A stretch of 64,000 nucleotides of DNA from Agromyces hippuratus (GCF_013410355.1 NZ_JACCFI010000001.1:3658001-3722000), one strand, 5' to 3'. Shown: positions 45,718-55,111, counted from the first letter of the stretch. The notes: generated by a model not told the origin, from the letters alone. Translations and numbers: made by a program.

Positions 45718-46739
45718 CAGCGGTTCCTCACGTCCTCGGCCCAGCCCAGGAGCCCGGAGACCTCCACGCGTTCGCCGTCGGCCAGCACCCACCCCGAGTA
45801 GTGCCCGAAGCACTGATGCCCGTGCGAGCCGAAGACGATGAGCTCGGTCGCGCTCACGCGGTCCCAGAACGGCTCGAAGCGCAGGTCGGCGGATACCCCG
45901 TGGATGCGCCACGGCGCCAACCAGTCGCGCTCGTCGTACTCCCAGTCGAGCTCCTCCTCGATCTTCGAGAGTCGTCCGTCGACGACGACCGCGTTCTCGG
46001 TCGAACCCGTGCGGTCGGTCCACTTTCCGCCGAGCTGCAGGCCGATCGTGCGGCCGTCGACGGTGCCCGAGGCGGCACCCCAGTTCCACACCATGCGATA
46101 GGGCCAGCGGCCTCTGCCGTGGTCGAGCACTGCCCAGCTCTCGCCGGCAGGCAGTTCGATTCGCTCACGGCGGGCCTCGGCGGAGTCCAGCTCGAGCCAG
46201 CCGGTCGCGGGGCGAGCGACGTCCTTCACCGTGTACTGGAATCGCCTCGTCGACCACGGAACGACGACGCCGAGACGCTCGTGCCCCTCGGGCAGCTCGG
46301 CCAGGATCTCGAGGCGCGCGCCGTCGACCTCGGCGCGGAGCAGGGTGCCGCCCTCGACCTCCTCCACATCGATCGAGATGCCCTTCGCCCGCGCCCGCGC
46401 AGGTCCGTCGCCGAGCGATGCGGGCAGCGTCGCCCCGCCGCCGAAGGGCACGATCGCCGAGCGATCGAGTGTCGCCCCGGTTCGCCGGTCGTGCACGAGG
46501 ACCGCGTGCACCGCGGCGTAGTCGATCGACGAGACCGTGAGCGCGATGAGGTGCGTGGGCGTGGTCACAGCCCAGTACTCCCAGCGCTTGTTGCGTCCCC
46601 AGACCCGGCGTCCGTCGATGCCGGAGGTGTCGTGCAGCGGCGTGCGGCTCCAGCCGACTGCGGCGGGGTTCAGGCTGCCGTCGGGCAGGCACAGGGCGAC
46701 GGGGGTGGTGAGCTCACGCTCGACGATGGTGCGGGGCAT
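45714..46739 (-). CDS. DUF2804 family protein
   Basis: 341 aa, soluble. The segments RRVWGRNKRWEYWAV, FQYTVKD, MVWNWGAASG and LSKIEEELDWEYDERDW characterise DUF2804, whose biochemistry is not established. It sits in the carbohydrate operon between the GH2 and LacI genes, and could be an accessory enzyme or lipocalin-like sugar/lipid binding protein; this is an inference. The start ATG 46739 lies 26 bp inside the GH2 gene. An extra 13 codons upstream are in frame. Confidence 0.78.
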   Translation of the reverse strand: MPRTIVERELTTPVALCLPDGSLNPAAVGWSRTPLHDTSGIDGRRVWGRNKRWEYWAVTTPTHLIALTVSSIDYAAVHAVLVHDRRTGATLDRSAIVPFGGGATLPASLGDGPARARAKGISIDVEEVEGGTLLRAEVDGARLEILAELPEGHERLGVVVPWSTRRFQYTVKDVARPATGWLELDSAEARRERIELPAGESWAVLDHGRGRWPYRMVWNWGAASGTVDGRTIGLQLGGKWTDRTGSTENAVVVDGRLSKIEEELDWEYDERDWLAPWRIHGVSADLRFEPFWDRVSATELIVFGSHGHQCFGHYSGWVLADGERVEVSGLLGWAEDVRNRW

Positions 46740-48636
46740 CCTGGACCTCTGGTTCGAATGGAGACTCGGTGGGGGCAACGGGCGATGCGGTCGGTGAGGC
46801 GGTGGAAGCGGGGGCGACGGCGGTGGCGAAGCGCGCCGCGAGCTCGGCGTTCACCTCGCGCACCCGGTCGGCGCGAAGCTTCAGCACGGTCCGGTCGGCG
46901 GTGACGAGGCCGTTGAGCTCGTCCTCGACGTCGCTGAGCTGCGTGTAGACGTAACCGCTCAGCCCGGCGTCGACGGCGGGTCCGACCTCGATGCGATGCA
47001 GCGCGACGAAGGCGTCGGTGAGATCGTCGATCGTGCGGTAGCGGCGGTAGCCGAACTCCCGCGGACCGAACTCGTGGCCGGGCAGTCGCAGGCTGTAGCC
47101 GCCGTACTCCGAGACGACGATCGCCCGCCGCTCGGTCCGCCACGCCCGCTCGGGCCTGATCCGGCGGAAGTACACGTGGAGGCTCCGCAGGTCGCCGCCG
47201 CCCTGGTCGTGCCATCCGCTCGCGTGATCGATCACCCGATCGGGGTCGAGCGCGCGCAGCCGGTCGACCGCGTCGAGCGCGTCGAACTGGCCCCAGCCTT
47301 CGTTGAACGGCACCCAGACGACGACGCTCGGCGCGTTGCCGAGGAGGCGCACGGTCTCGTCGAGCTCGGTGCGGAAGTCGGCCCGGCCCACGGCGTCCTG
47401 CCGGCCGAACAGTCGGTGCCGTCGGTCGTCCAGGCGCAGCGGCAGCTTCACCGGCACGGTCACGACAGCGGGGTGGTATCGGCGGCCGCCGTTCACGAGA
47501 TCCTGCCAGACCAGCATGCCGAGACGGTCGCAGTGGTGGTACCAGCGCAGCGACTCGACCTTGATGTGCTTGCGCAGGGCGTTGAAGCCGAGCGACTTCA
47601 TCTGCTCGATGTCGTGCACGAGCGCCGCGTCGGATGGCGGCGTGTACAGGCCTTCGGGCCAATAGCCCTGGTCGAGCACCGCCGCGTGCAGGATCGGCTC
47701 GCCGTTCAGCATCAGCCGGGGGCGGCCGTGCGCGTCGGCCGCGACGCCGACCGAGCGCATGCCGAAGTAGCTCTCGACGCGGTCTTCGCCGAGCCTGACT
47801 TCGAGGTCGTAGAGGAACGGGTCGTCGGGGTGCCAACGGTGGGGGCCGGGCAGCGGCAGGCGCATCGGCCGGCCGGCCGGCCCGGTCGCTCGCGCGACCT
47901 CCCGGCCGGCGTCGAGGACGACCACCGTCGCCTGGGGTGCGTCGGCCGGGCGAGGGCGGTCGGATGCCACGGGCTCGGGCTCGGACCCGCCCGCGCCGAC
48001 CTCGACCAGCACTTCGACCTGCTCCTCGTCGAGCAGCGGCCGAACGCGGAGCTCCCGCACGTGCACCACCGGCACCCGCTCGAGCCACACCGTCTGCCAG
48101 ATGCCGGATTGAGCGGTGTACCAGATGCCGCCCCGGCGAAGCGCCTGCTTGCCGCGGGAGTGGTAGGACGTGTCGCTCGGATCGACCACGTCGACGACGA
48201 GTTCGTGCTCGGCGCCGTCGCCGAGCGGGGCCGTCACGTCGATCGTGAACGGGAGGTAGCCGCCCGAGTGCTCGCCGACGACCTCGCCGTCCACGATGAC
48301 CCGGCATCGCTGGTCGACGGCACCGAAGTGGAGCAGCAGCCGGCCTCCGTCGGACCCGCCCGGGACCTGGACCGTCCGCCGGTACCAGAGACGCTCGTCG
48401 GGCTGCAGCTGACGCCCCACGCCGGACAGCTCGGCCTCGGGGGAGAACGGGACGACGATCCCGCCCTGCCACGTCTCGGGGATCGGCGGCGCCGCGATGT
48501 CGGCGCCCGCGGTGAACGCGTACGACCACACGCCGTTCAGGTTCAGCCAGTGCTCCCGCACGAGCTGCGGCCGGGGGTATTCGGGCAGCGGGCGCTCGCG
48601 GTCGAGGTCGCCGGCCCAGGGCGTGCGCCGGCTCAT
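46714..48636 (-). CDS. Glycoside hydrolase family 2 (beta-galactosidase/glucuronidase-like)
   Basis: 640 aa with a typical GH2 layout: sugar-binding domain, immunoglobulin-like domain, TIM barrel. The general acid/base Glu is in VPFNEGWGQ (about residue 444) and the nucleophile in VVSEYGGY (about 508). No signal peptide, so it acts in the cytoplasm on sugars imported by the neighbouring MFS transporter. Substrate unclear. The start overlaps the MFS stop by 4 bp. The C-terminal tail after residue 600 is Ala/Pro/Thr-rich and probably disordered. Confidence 0.92.
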   Translation of the reverse strand: MSRRTPWAGDLDRERPLPEYPRPQLVREHWLNLNGVWSYAFTAGADIAAPPIPETWQGGIVVPFSPEAELSGVGRQLQPDERLWYRRTVQVPGGSDGGRLLLHFGAVDQRCRVIVDGEVVGEHSGGYLPFTIDVTAPLGDGAEHELVVDVVDPSDTSYHSRGKQALRRGGIWYTAQSGIWQTVWLERVPVVHVRELRVRPLLDEEQVEVLVEVGAGGSEPEPVASDRPRPADAPQATVVVLDAGREVARATGPAGRPMRLPLPGPHRWHPDDPFLYDLEVRLGEDRVESYFGMRSVGVAADAHGRPRLMLNGEPILHAAVLDQGYWPEGLYTPPSDAALVHDIEQMKSLGFNALRKHIKVESLRWYHHCDRLGMLVWQDLVNGGRRYHPAVVTVPVKLPLRLDDRRHRLFGRQDAVGRADFRTELDETVRLLGNAPSVVVWVPFNEGWGQFDALDAVDRLRALDPDRVIDHASGWHDQGGGDLRSLHVYFRRIRPERAWRTERRAIVVSEYGGYSLRLPGHEFGPREFGYRRYRTIDDLTDAFVALHRIEVGPAVDAGLSGYVYTQLSDVEDELNGLVTADRTVLKLRADRVREVNAELAARFATAVAPASTASPTASPVAPTESPFEPEVQDAPHHRRA

Positions 48637-50012
48637 GCGCGGTCCGCCGGGGTTGCGGCCAGGGCCTTCTCGCCGCGCCGCAGCATCCGTGCACGCAGCA
48701 TCGCGAGCGGTGGCACGACGACGAGCACGACGGCCGCCGCCAGGAAGATCTCGGGGCCGGGCACCGGGTGCGAGACGCCGAGGTCGACGTAGGTGTGGTC
48801 CGCGCCCGAGATCACGGCGGCGCCGATCGCCGGGCCGATCAGCATCGGAATCAGGATCGCCATGATCATGCGAGCGCCCTGCACGCCACCCGCCCGGTCT
48901 TCGGGGGTGCGGTCGCGCGTCATCGCGGAGACCGCGGCCACGGAGGCCATCATGCCGGCCATCATCACCGTCGCGGCGGCGATGACGCCGGTCATCTCGC
49001 GCACGAAGGTCATGGCGATGAGGCCGGCGGCGAACGCTCCGACGGCGTACGGGAGGAACCGGGGCTTGCCGATCCGGTCCATGAGGCGCCCGCCGGCCAC
49101 GCTCAGCGCCGAGGCGAGCAGCAGCACGACGCCGAGCACGATCGCGTATCCGTCGAGCGCGAGCGAGTAGCGCAGGTAGATGAGCACGTACGGCAGGAAG
49201 ACCTGCGAGCTGATCCCGACGACCGTCCAGATCGCGAGCGTCAGGAACAGGGCGGGTTCGCGTCGGACGGTCTGCGGACGAAGCCCCTCGAAGATCGCGC
49301 GCAGCACGCCGTGCGGGTGCTTCGCCACGCCGCGGTCGCGGACCAGGAACCAGGCGGCGATGCCGGTGATCACGGTGATCCCGCCGACGATGCCGAAGAA
49401 CAGCCCCCACTGACCCGACTGCGTGAGCGGGTCGAGGAGCACGAAGACGAGCAGCATGCCGATGAGCGGCATGATGGCGAGCCATCCGTCGACGCGCCCG
49501 CGGTTGGCGGGCACCGTCGAATCGGTGACCCACGCGGCGAAGGCCGCATCGTTCGCGCCGGAGCCGATGAAGCTCATGACGCAGTCCAGCGCGATCACGG
49601 CGATCACGGCGGTCGCGGTCGCCGCGGCGGCCGTCGATGCACCGGATGCCCCGTCCGAGAGCGCCCCGGACGCGCCTCCGCCGACGAGGCCGAATGCGGC
49701 CGTGACGAGACCCCAGACGATGTAGCCGATGGCGACGAACTCGCGTCGACGGGCGAGTCGGTCCGACCAGGCGCCGAAGAGCAGCGTGGCCGCCGTCGCG
49801 GCGACGGCGCTCGCTGCGACCATGATCGCGATGATGGCGGGGTCGGTCGAGATCGTGTCGTAGACGAACAGGTTGAGGTACATGTTCTCGATGACCCAGG
49901 CGAGCTGCCCGACGAGTCCGACGGCGAGGATGGCCGTCCACGTGCGGCCGCCGAGATGCGGGGCGCGGAGCGCGTCGATGCGCCGAGTGCCGATGGTGTC
50001 CGGGGTGGGCAT
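48633..50012 (-). CDS. MFS transporter (sugar/glycoside uptake candidate)
   Basis: 459 aa with 12 transmembrane segments. FVYDTISTDPAIIAIMVAASAVAATAATLLFGAWSDRLARRREF is the first part with the MFS motif A (GAWSDRLARRR). It resembles the GPH/MelB-like or YihO-type MFS group. First gene of the minus-strand operon with GH2, DUF2804 and LacI. GAGGAG is about 12 bases upstream of the ATG. The 18-bp operator is 22 bases before the start codon. Confidence 0.88.
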   Translation of the reverse strand: MPTPDTIGTRRIDALRAPHLGGRTWTAILAVGLVGQLAWVIENMYLNLFVYDTISTDPAIIAIMVAASAVAATAATLLFGAWSDRLARRREFVAIGYIVWGLVTAAFGLVGGGASGALSDGASGASTAAAATATAVIAVIALDCVMSFIGSGANDAAFAAWVTDSTVPANRGRVDGWLAIMPLIGMLLVFVLLDPLTQSGQWGLFFGIVGGITVITGIAAWFLVRDRGVAKHPHGVLRAIFEGLRPQTVRREPALFLTLAIWTVVGISSQVFLPYVLIYLRYSLALDGYAIVLGVVLLLASALSVAGGRLMDRIGKPRFLPYAVGAFAAGLIAMTFVREMTGVIAAATVMMAGMMASVAAVSAMTRDRTPEDRAGGVQGARMIMAILIPMLIGPAIGAAVISGADHTYVDLGVSHPVPGPEIFLAAAVVLVVVPPLAMLRARMLRRGEKALAATPADRA

Positions 50013-50033
50013 GTGCGGTGGTTGCTCCTCGCC

Positions 50034-50051
50034 GGTTTCAACGTTGAAACC
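50034..50051 (-). promoter_or_regulatory. LacI-type operator, perfect 18-bp palindrome
   Basis: GGTTTCAACGTTGAAACC, perfectly symmetrical with a central CG, which is the hallmark of LacI family operators. It lies 22 bp from the MFS start codon, between the promoter region and the ribosome site. The likely ligand is the LacI protein encoded at the end of this operon (44635-45717). Confidence 0.8.
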
Positions 50052-50139
50052 GCGACCACGATAGCACCGGCACGACCCCACGACCGTCGTCCTGAGAGGC
50101 CAGGTCGCCGACGCAAGGAGGCCGTCGCGATGCCTCAGG

Positions 50140-50205
50140 TGTCAAGAATGCTTGACACGATGTCGAGAATTCTCTACATTGGCAATGTCAAACATTTCTG
50201 ACATT
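50140..50205 (+). promoter_or_regulatory. Promoter with three overlapping TGTCA operators
   Basis: TTGACA (50152-50157), 17 bases, TACATT (50175-50180). TGTCAAG-AATG-CTTGACA (50140-50157) is perfect and covers the -35. TGTCGAGAATTCTCTACA (50161-50178), with one mismatch, covers the -10. AATGTCA...TGACATT (50184-50205, 8-base centre) covers +1. The symmetry and the XRE gene in the operon suggest autorepression. Confidence 0.72.
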
Positions 50206-50219
50206 TCGAGGAGGACCAC

Positions 50220-50651
50220 ATGTCGTACGAGGAGAAGGGCACGTGGGTCTACCTCGTGGTCGCCGTCGTGGGCAGCACCGTGTACCTCTCGCTCATGCTG
50301 CCGCAGCTGCTGAACGGCACCGCGGCCGAGCAGATCGACTACGTGCCGGCCATGCTCTGGGTCATCGGCGGCGCGATCGTGGCTTCGATCATCGGGCGCA
50401 TCCTCGTCGAGATCCTCTCGCCGAGCGAGAGCACGCGCGGCGATGTGCGCGACAAGGAGATCGACCGGCTGGGCGAGCGCGTCGGCAGCTCGTTCGTGGT
50501 GATCGGCGCCCTCGGCGCGCTCGTGCTCGCGATGTTCGACGTCGACGGCTTCTGGATCGCGAACACCGTCTACCTCTGCTTCGTGCTCTCCGCCGTCGTC
50601 TCGAGCATCACGAAACTCGTCGCCTACCGCAGGGGAGTGCCGACGTGGTGA
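50220..50651 (+). CDS. Four-helix membrane protein, first of XRE operon
   Basis: 143 aa with four hydrophobic segments (about 10-30, 42-64, 88-108 and 115-135). It is of the kind often found in front of YozG-like XRE regulators. No defined family function (DUF2178-like layout). A GAGGAGG ribosome site precedes the ATG. The stop TGA overlaps the next GTG as GTGA. Confidence 0.78.
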   Translation: MSYEEKGTWVYLVVAVVGSTVYLSLMLPQLLNGTAAEQIDYVPAMLWVIGGAIVASIIGRILVEILSPSESTRGDVRDKEIDRLGERVGSSFVVIGALGALVLAMFDVDGFWIANTVYLCFVLSAVVSSITKLVAYRRGVPTW

Positions 50652-50896
50652 AGCCGACGAGGGTCACGAACGACATCCGCTCGCTGCGGTTCCGGGCCGG
50701 CGAGATGACCCAGGCCGAGCTCGCGAAGCGTCTCGGCGTGACCCGGCAGACCGTCATCGCCATCGAACAGGGGCGCTACTCGCCGTCGCTCGAGATGGCA
50801 TTCCAACTCGCGCGGATCTTCGGGGTGCCGCTCGACGACGTCTTCCAGTACCCCGATCACGACGCGGCGACGGACTCGGAGGAGTCGGCATCATGA
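50648..50896 (+). CDS. XRE family transcriptional regulator (YozG-like)
   Basis: 82 aa. The HTH (residues 14-60) contains TQAELAKRLGVTRQTVIAIEQGRYSPSLEMAFQLARIFGVPLDDVF. It is a small, single-domain regulator and the likely binder of the three TGTCA palindromes upstream of the operon. GTG 50648 is used; another GTG is one codon upstream. Confidence 0.88.
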   Translation: MKPTRVTNDIRSLRFRAGEMTQAELAKRLGVTRQTVIAIEQGRYSPSLEMAFQLARIFGVPLDDVFQYPDHDAATDSEESAS

Positions 50897-51921
50897 GAAT
50901 CGCAGTGTACGAACGATACGGTCCGCCCGAGGTGCTGCACCTGCAGGAGGCAGCCGAACCCACGATCGATGCGAGCGAGGTGCTCGTGCGGGTCGAGGCG
51001 AGCACCGTCGGCCCCTCCGACAGCGCCGGGCGCAGCGGCACCCCGCGCTTCGCCCGCCTCTTCTTCGGACTCACGAAGCCGAAGCACCCGGTGCTCGGCT
51101 CCGACTTCGCCGGCGTGGTCGAACGCGTCGGCGACGACGTGACCCGGTTCGCGCCGGGCGACCGGGTCTTCGGCACGTTGGCGCCGTCGATGGGCGCGCA
51201 CGCCGAACTGGTCGTGATCGCCGAGGACGCACCGATCGCGCACCTCCCCGCAGGGCTCGACGCCGCAGGGGCGGTCGCGACGGTCGACGGGTTCCTCACC
51301 GCACTGCCCTTCCTCCGCGATCTCGCCGGGGTGGCGCCCGGCCAGGTCGTGCTCGTCAACGGGGCGTCCGGCACGGTGGGCTCGGCGGCGGTGCAGCTCG
51401 CGAAGCACTTCGGTGCGACGGTCGTCGGCGTGTGCAGCGCCGCGAACGCACCGCTCGTCACCTCGCTCGGGGCCGATCGGGTGATCGACTACACGCGCGA
51501 GGACTTCACCGAGGCCCGCGGGGCATACGACGTGATCTTCGACACGGTCGGCAAGCGCTCGTTCGGCGCCGCCCGCCGCGCGCTCGCACCGCACGGCATC
51601 TACCTCACGACGGTGCCGTCGGCCGCGATCATGGTGCAGTGGCCGCTCACGCGCTGGTTCAGCCACGGGCGGCGGGCGGCGATCGCCTTCACGGGGCTCC
51701 GAGACATCCGGCTCAAGTCGGCGGAACTCGCCCTGCTGGTCGAGCTCATCGAGGCGGGTGCGTTCGTGCCGGTCGTCGATCGGGTCGTCGCCTTCGCCGA
51801 CATCGCCGATGCGCATCGCCGCGTCGACACCGGACGCAAGGCCGGCAGCGTCGTGGTCGAGATGGCGCACGCGGCGTCTGCGTCGTCGCCCGCTCCGTCT
51901 CCGAAGCCGGTCGCGGCATGA
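50893..51921 (+). CDS. NAD(P)-dependent oxidoreductase, zinc-free QOR-like MDR (copy 1)
   Basis: 342 aa. MDR fold with the N-terminal GroES-like part (YERYGPPEVLHLQEAAEPT) and the cofactor-binding motif VNGASGTVGSAAVQLAKHFGA. The catalytic zinc ligands of alcohol dehydrogenases are absent, as in quinone oxidoreductases. Reduces quinones or enones; actual substrate unknown. It overlaps the XRE gene and the next gene by 4 bp each. Confidence 0.9.
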   Translation: MRIAVYERYGPPEVLHLQEAAEPTIDASEVLVRVEASTVGPSDSAGRSGTPRFARLFFGLTKPKHPVLGSDFAGVVERVGDDVTRFAPGDRVFGTLAPSMGAHAELVVIAEDAPIAHLPAGLDAAGAVATVDGFLTALPFLRDLAGVAPGQVVLVNGASGTVGSAAVQLAKHFGATVVGVCSAANAPLVTSLGADRVIDYTREDFTEARGAYDVIFDTVGKRSFGAARRALAPHGIYLTTVPSAAIMVQWPLTRWFSHGRRAAIAFTGLRDIRLKSAELALLVELIEAGAFVPVVDRVVAFADIADAHRRVDTGRKAGSVVVEMAHAASASSPAPSPKPVAA

Positions 51922-52922
51922 GGGCGATCGTGCAGCACCGCTACGGCGGCCCCGACGAGCTCGCGCTCGCCGAGGTCGACGCGCCGGAGCCCGCCGCCGA
52001 CGAGGTGCTCATCCGCGTCGCGGCGGTCGCCGTCAGCATGGGCGACGTGCTGCTCATGCGCGGCGAGCCGAGAGCGGTGCGCCTCGCGTACGGCCTCCGG
52101 CGACCGAAGCGGCCGATCATCGGCCGGGATGTCGCGGGCGAGGTCGTCGCGGTCGGCTCCGCCGTCACGCGGTTCACGGTCGGCGACCCCGTCTTCGCGG
52201 AGTCCGACCAAGGTGGCTTCGCCGAGTTCGTCGCGGTCCCCGAGCGGTTCATCGCCGCACGGCCGGCCTCCGTCGACGCGGTGCACGCCGCGGCGGTCGT
52301 CGTCTCGGGCACGACGGCGCTGCAGGGCCTGCGTCTCGCGGGCGTGGCGGCCGGGCAGCACGTGCTCGTCAACGGCGCCTCCGGCGGCGTCGGCGGGTTC
52401 GCCGTGCAGCTCGCGAAGGCCGAGGGCGCCGAGGTGACCGGAGTCTGCCGCGGTGCGAAGGCCGAGCACGTGCGGGCGATCGGCGCCGACCACGTGATCG
52501 ACTACACGGGCGAGGACTTCACCGAGCACGCCGGTCGCTACGACGTCGTCTTCGACCTCGTCGCCGACCACCCGCTCGGCCGGGTGCGCCGTTCGCTCAC
52601 GCCTCGGGGCACCCTCGTGCTGTCGTCGGGTCGGGGTGGCACGGTGCTCGGTCCGATGCTGCGGATGGCCGCGGCATCCCTCACCTCGCCGTTCGTGTCG
52701 CAGCGGCTCCGCCCGCTGGCAGCCGTGCGCAGCGGCGACGACCTCGCCGAACTGGCGCGGCGCATCGACGCCGGCGAGCTGCGCCCCGTCGTCGACCGGG
52801 TGTTCCCGCTCGAACAGGCGGCCGCCGCGGTCGCCATGCTCGAGTCGGGCGGGGTGCGCGGCAAGGTCGTCATCGCCGTGAGCGCCGGTGCAGGCGCTCA
52901 GCCGAGCAGCACGGCGCCGTAG
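51918..52922 (+). CDS. NAD(P)-dependent oxidoreductase, zinc-free QOR-like MDR (copy 2)
   Basis: 334 aa. Same family as the preceding gene: MRAIVQHRYGGPDELALAEVDAPEP, VNGASGGVGGFAVQLAKAEGAEV. The two share the phrases DHVIDYTGEDFTE and DRVIDYTREDFTE, so they are diverged tandem paralogues. The last 25 bp overlap the convergent yeiH-like gene. Confidence 0.9.
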   Translation: MRAIVQHRYGGPDELALAEVDAPEPAADEVLIRVAAVAVSMGDVLLMRGEPRAVRLAYGLRRPKRPIIGRDVAGEVVAVGSAVTRFTVGDPVFAESDQGGFAEFVAVPERFIAARPASVDAVHAAAVVVSGTTALQGLRLAGVAAGQHVLVNGASGGVGGFAVQLAKAEGAEVTGVCRGAKAEHVRAIGADHVIDYTGEDFTEHAGRYDVVFDLVADHPLGRVRRSLTPRGTLVLSSGRGGTVLGPMLRMAAASLTSPFVSQRLRPLAAVRSGDDLAELARRIDAGELRPVVDRVFPLEQAAAAVAMLESGGVRGKVVIAVSAGAGAQPSSTAP

Positions 52923-53878
52923 GCGAGGCCCGCGACGAGCACCCACGAGGTGAGGCCGACGACGAGCGCCCGCCATCCGGTGCTCGCGAGCTCGCCGAGC
53001 CGGATCGAGGCGCCGAGCGCGAAGAGCGCCATCGCCAGCAGTGCGGTCTGCAGGGTGTCGGCGCCCGACAGCAGCCACTCGGGCAGCGGCACGAAGGTGT
53101 TCAGCAGCACGGCGGCGAGGAACCCGGCGACGAAGAGCGGCACGATCGCCGGGCGCGGGCCCTCGACCTCGACCGCCCGTCGCCGCTCGACGGCGGCGGT
53201 GATCGCGACCATGGGGGCGAGCATGAGCACCCGGGTGAGCTTGACGACGACGGCGACCGCCAGGGCGGCGGTGCCGGCGATCTGCGCGGTCGCGACCACC
53301 TGGCCGACGTCGTGCACGCCCGCCCCGACCCAGTGCCCGAACTGCACGTTCGAGAGGCCGAGCGGATGCCACAGCGCCGGCAGCACCGCGATCGCGAGGG
53401 TGCCGCACAGGGTCACGAGGGCGACCGGCACGGCCTGCTCCTCATCGCGGGCGCGCACGGCGGCGCCCATCGCGCCGATCGCCGACGCGCCGCAGATCGA
53501 GAACCCGCTCGCGACGAGGAGCGGCTGGTGACCGGGCAGGCCGAACGCCCGGCCGAGGCCGATCGTGCCGACGAAGGTGAGCACGACGACCGCGACCGTC
53601 GTCGCGATCGTGACCCAGCCGAGCGATGCGATGTCGACGAGGCTGAGCTTGAGGCCGAGCAGCACGATGCCGATGCGGAGCAGCCGGCGGGCGGAGATCC
53701 GCAGCCCGGGCGCGAGCGGGCCGGTGAGCGCGGGGCGGAGCGCCGGGACCTGGCCGACGACGATGCCGAGCGCGACCGAGGCCGTCAGCAGCGGCACCGC
53801 GGGGAGCGCGAGGTGGCAGAGCCATGCGATGAGGGCCGCGGATGCCGCGACGACGAGTCCCGGCAGCAAACGACGCAC
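52898..53878 (-). CDS. YeiH family putative sulfate exporter (UPF0324)
   Basis: 326 aa, about ten transmembrane helices. GFSICGASAIGAMGA and WVGAGVHDVGQVVATA are the family signatures (UPF0324). The role in E. coli is uncertain; sulfate or a related anion is proposed. GTG start; TAGCGT (53885-53890, minus strand) ends six bases upstream. Divergent from the epoxide hydrolase gene, which also has a TAGCGT box. Confidence 0.9.
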   Translation of the reverse strand: MRRLLPGLVVAASAALIAWLCHLALPAVPLLTASVALGIVVGQVPALRPALTGPLAPGLRISARRLLRIGIVLLGLKLSLVDIASLGWVTIATTVAVVVLTFVGTIGLGRAFGLPGHQPLLVASGFSICGASAIGAMGAAVRARDEEQAVPVALVTLCGTLAIAVLPALWHPLGLSNVQFGHWVGAGVHDVGQVVATAQIAGTAALAVAVVVKLTRVLMLAPMVAITAAVERRRAVEVEGPRPAIVPLFVAGFLAAVLLNTFVPLPEWLLSGADTLQTALLAMALFALGASIRLGELASTGWRALVVGLTSWVLVAGLAYGAVLLG

Positions 53879-53974
53879 CTCACAACGCTAGCCGACGGTC
53901 GCCGGTCTCCATCGGCGGCGGTCGGCCGCCGTTCGAGGCGGTCCGTCGTCGGCGGTCCGCGGTAGCGTCGCCGC

Positions 53975-55111
53975 ATGGAGCCGTTCACGGTCGACCTCGC
54001 CGACGATGTGCTCGTCGATCTGCGCGATCGCATCGCCCGGCGCCGCCTGCCGGCGCCGACGCCGGGAGCCCCGTGGTCGGCCGGCACCGATCCGGCCGAA
54101 CTCGAGCGCCTGCTCGCCTACTGGGGCGGTGCGTTCGACTGGCGCTCGATCGAGCGACGGCTGAACGCCGTGCCGCAGTTCACCGCCGACGTCGGCGGTG
54201 GTCGCGTGCACTTCGCCTGGATCCGCGCGGAGCAGCGCGTTCCCGCACCGGTGCCGATCATCCTCACCCACGGCTGGCCGTACACCTTCGCCGAGATGCT
54301 GCCGATCGTTCCCCACCTCGTCGACCCGGCGCGTCACGGCGGCAGGCCCGGCGACACCTTCGACGTGGTCATCCCGTCATTGCCCGGTTTCGGGTTCTCC
54401 GATGCGCCGGGCGAGGCGCGCTTCGTGGCGAACGAGATCGCCGAGCGGTGGCATGCGCTCATGCACGACGTGCTCGGCTACGAGCGCTACGCGAGCTACG
54501 GCGAAGACGTCGGCACCTGGATCAGCGACTGGACGGCGGCGCTGCACCCCGAGTCGGTGCTCGGCCTCTTCACGACCCACGCCGCGTTCCCCTCGGCCGA
54601 ACGGCGCGACGACCTCACCGAGGAGGAGATCGGGTTCCGCGCGTGGCTCGACGCGAAGTGGCTCGGCGAGTCGGCCTACAGCGAACTGCAGTCGACGAAG
54701 CCCGACACGCTCGCCGCGGCGCTGAACGATTCGCCTGCCGGCCTCGCAGCCTGGCTCGTCGAGAAGTTCCGCACGTGGAGCGGCGGCGACGAGGCGTACC
54801 GCGCGGCATGGAGCGACGACGACGTGCTGACGACAGTCACGCTGTACTGGGCGACGCAGAGCATCGGCACGTCGTTCCGCGCGTACTTCGACGACCGGTT
54901 CGACACGGTGCCGATGCCGCTCGTCGAGGTGCCGGTGGGTGTGGCCGTGCAGTACGGCGAACGCGGGTTCCCGCAGAGCTGGGCCGCACGCACGTACCGG
55001 GACATCCGCGCCTGGCAGCAGCTGCCGAGCGGCGGGCACTTCACGGTCAAGCAGTCGCCCGAGCTCGTGGCCGGGGCCATGCGGGAGTTCTTCAGGCCGC
55101 TCCGCGAATGA
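53975..55111 (+). CDS. Epoxide hydrolase family protein (EphX-like N-terminus)
   Basis: 378 aa. The epoxide hydrolase N-terminal domain spans residues 1-105 (FTVDLADDVLVDLRDRIARRRLPAP). The alpha/beta-hydrolase core has the HGWPYTF oxyanion region, a nucleophile in YGEDVGTWI (an Asp at the usual GGDxG position) and GGHFTVKQSPEL with the base His near the C-terminus. TAGCGT (53963-53968) ends six bases before the ATG. Confidence 0.88.
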   Translation: MEPFTVDLADDVLVDLRDRIARRRLPAPTPGAPWSAGTDPAELERLLAYWGGAFDWRSIERRLNAVPQFTADVGGGRVHFAWIRAEQRVPAPVPIILTHGWPYTFAEMLPIVPHLVDPARHGGRPGDTFDVVIPSLPGFGFSDAPGEARFVANEIAERWHALMHDVLGYERYASYGEDVGTWISDWTAALHPESVLGLFTTHAAFPSAERRDDLTEEEIGFRAWLDAKWLGESAYSELQSTKPDTLAAALNDSPAGLAAWLVEKFRTWSGGDEAYRAAWSDDDVLTTVTLYWATQSIGTSFRAYFDDRFDTVPMPLVEVPVGVAVQYGERGFPQSWAARTYRDIRAWQQLPSGGHFTVKQSPELVAGAMREFFRPLRE

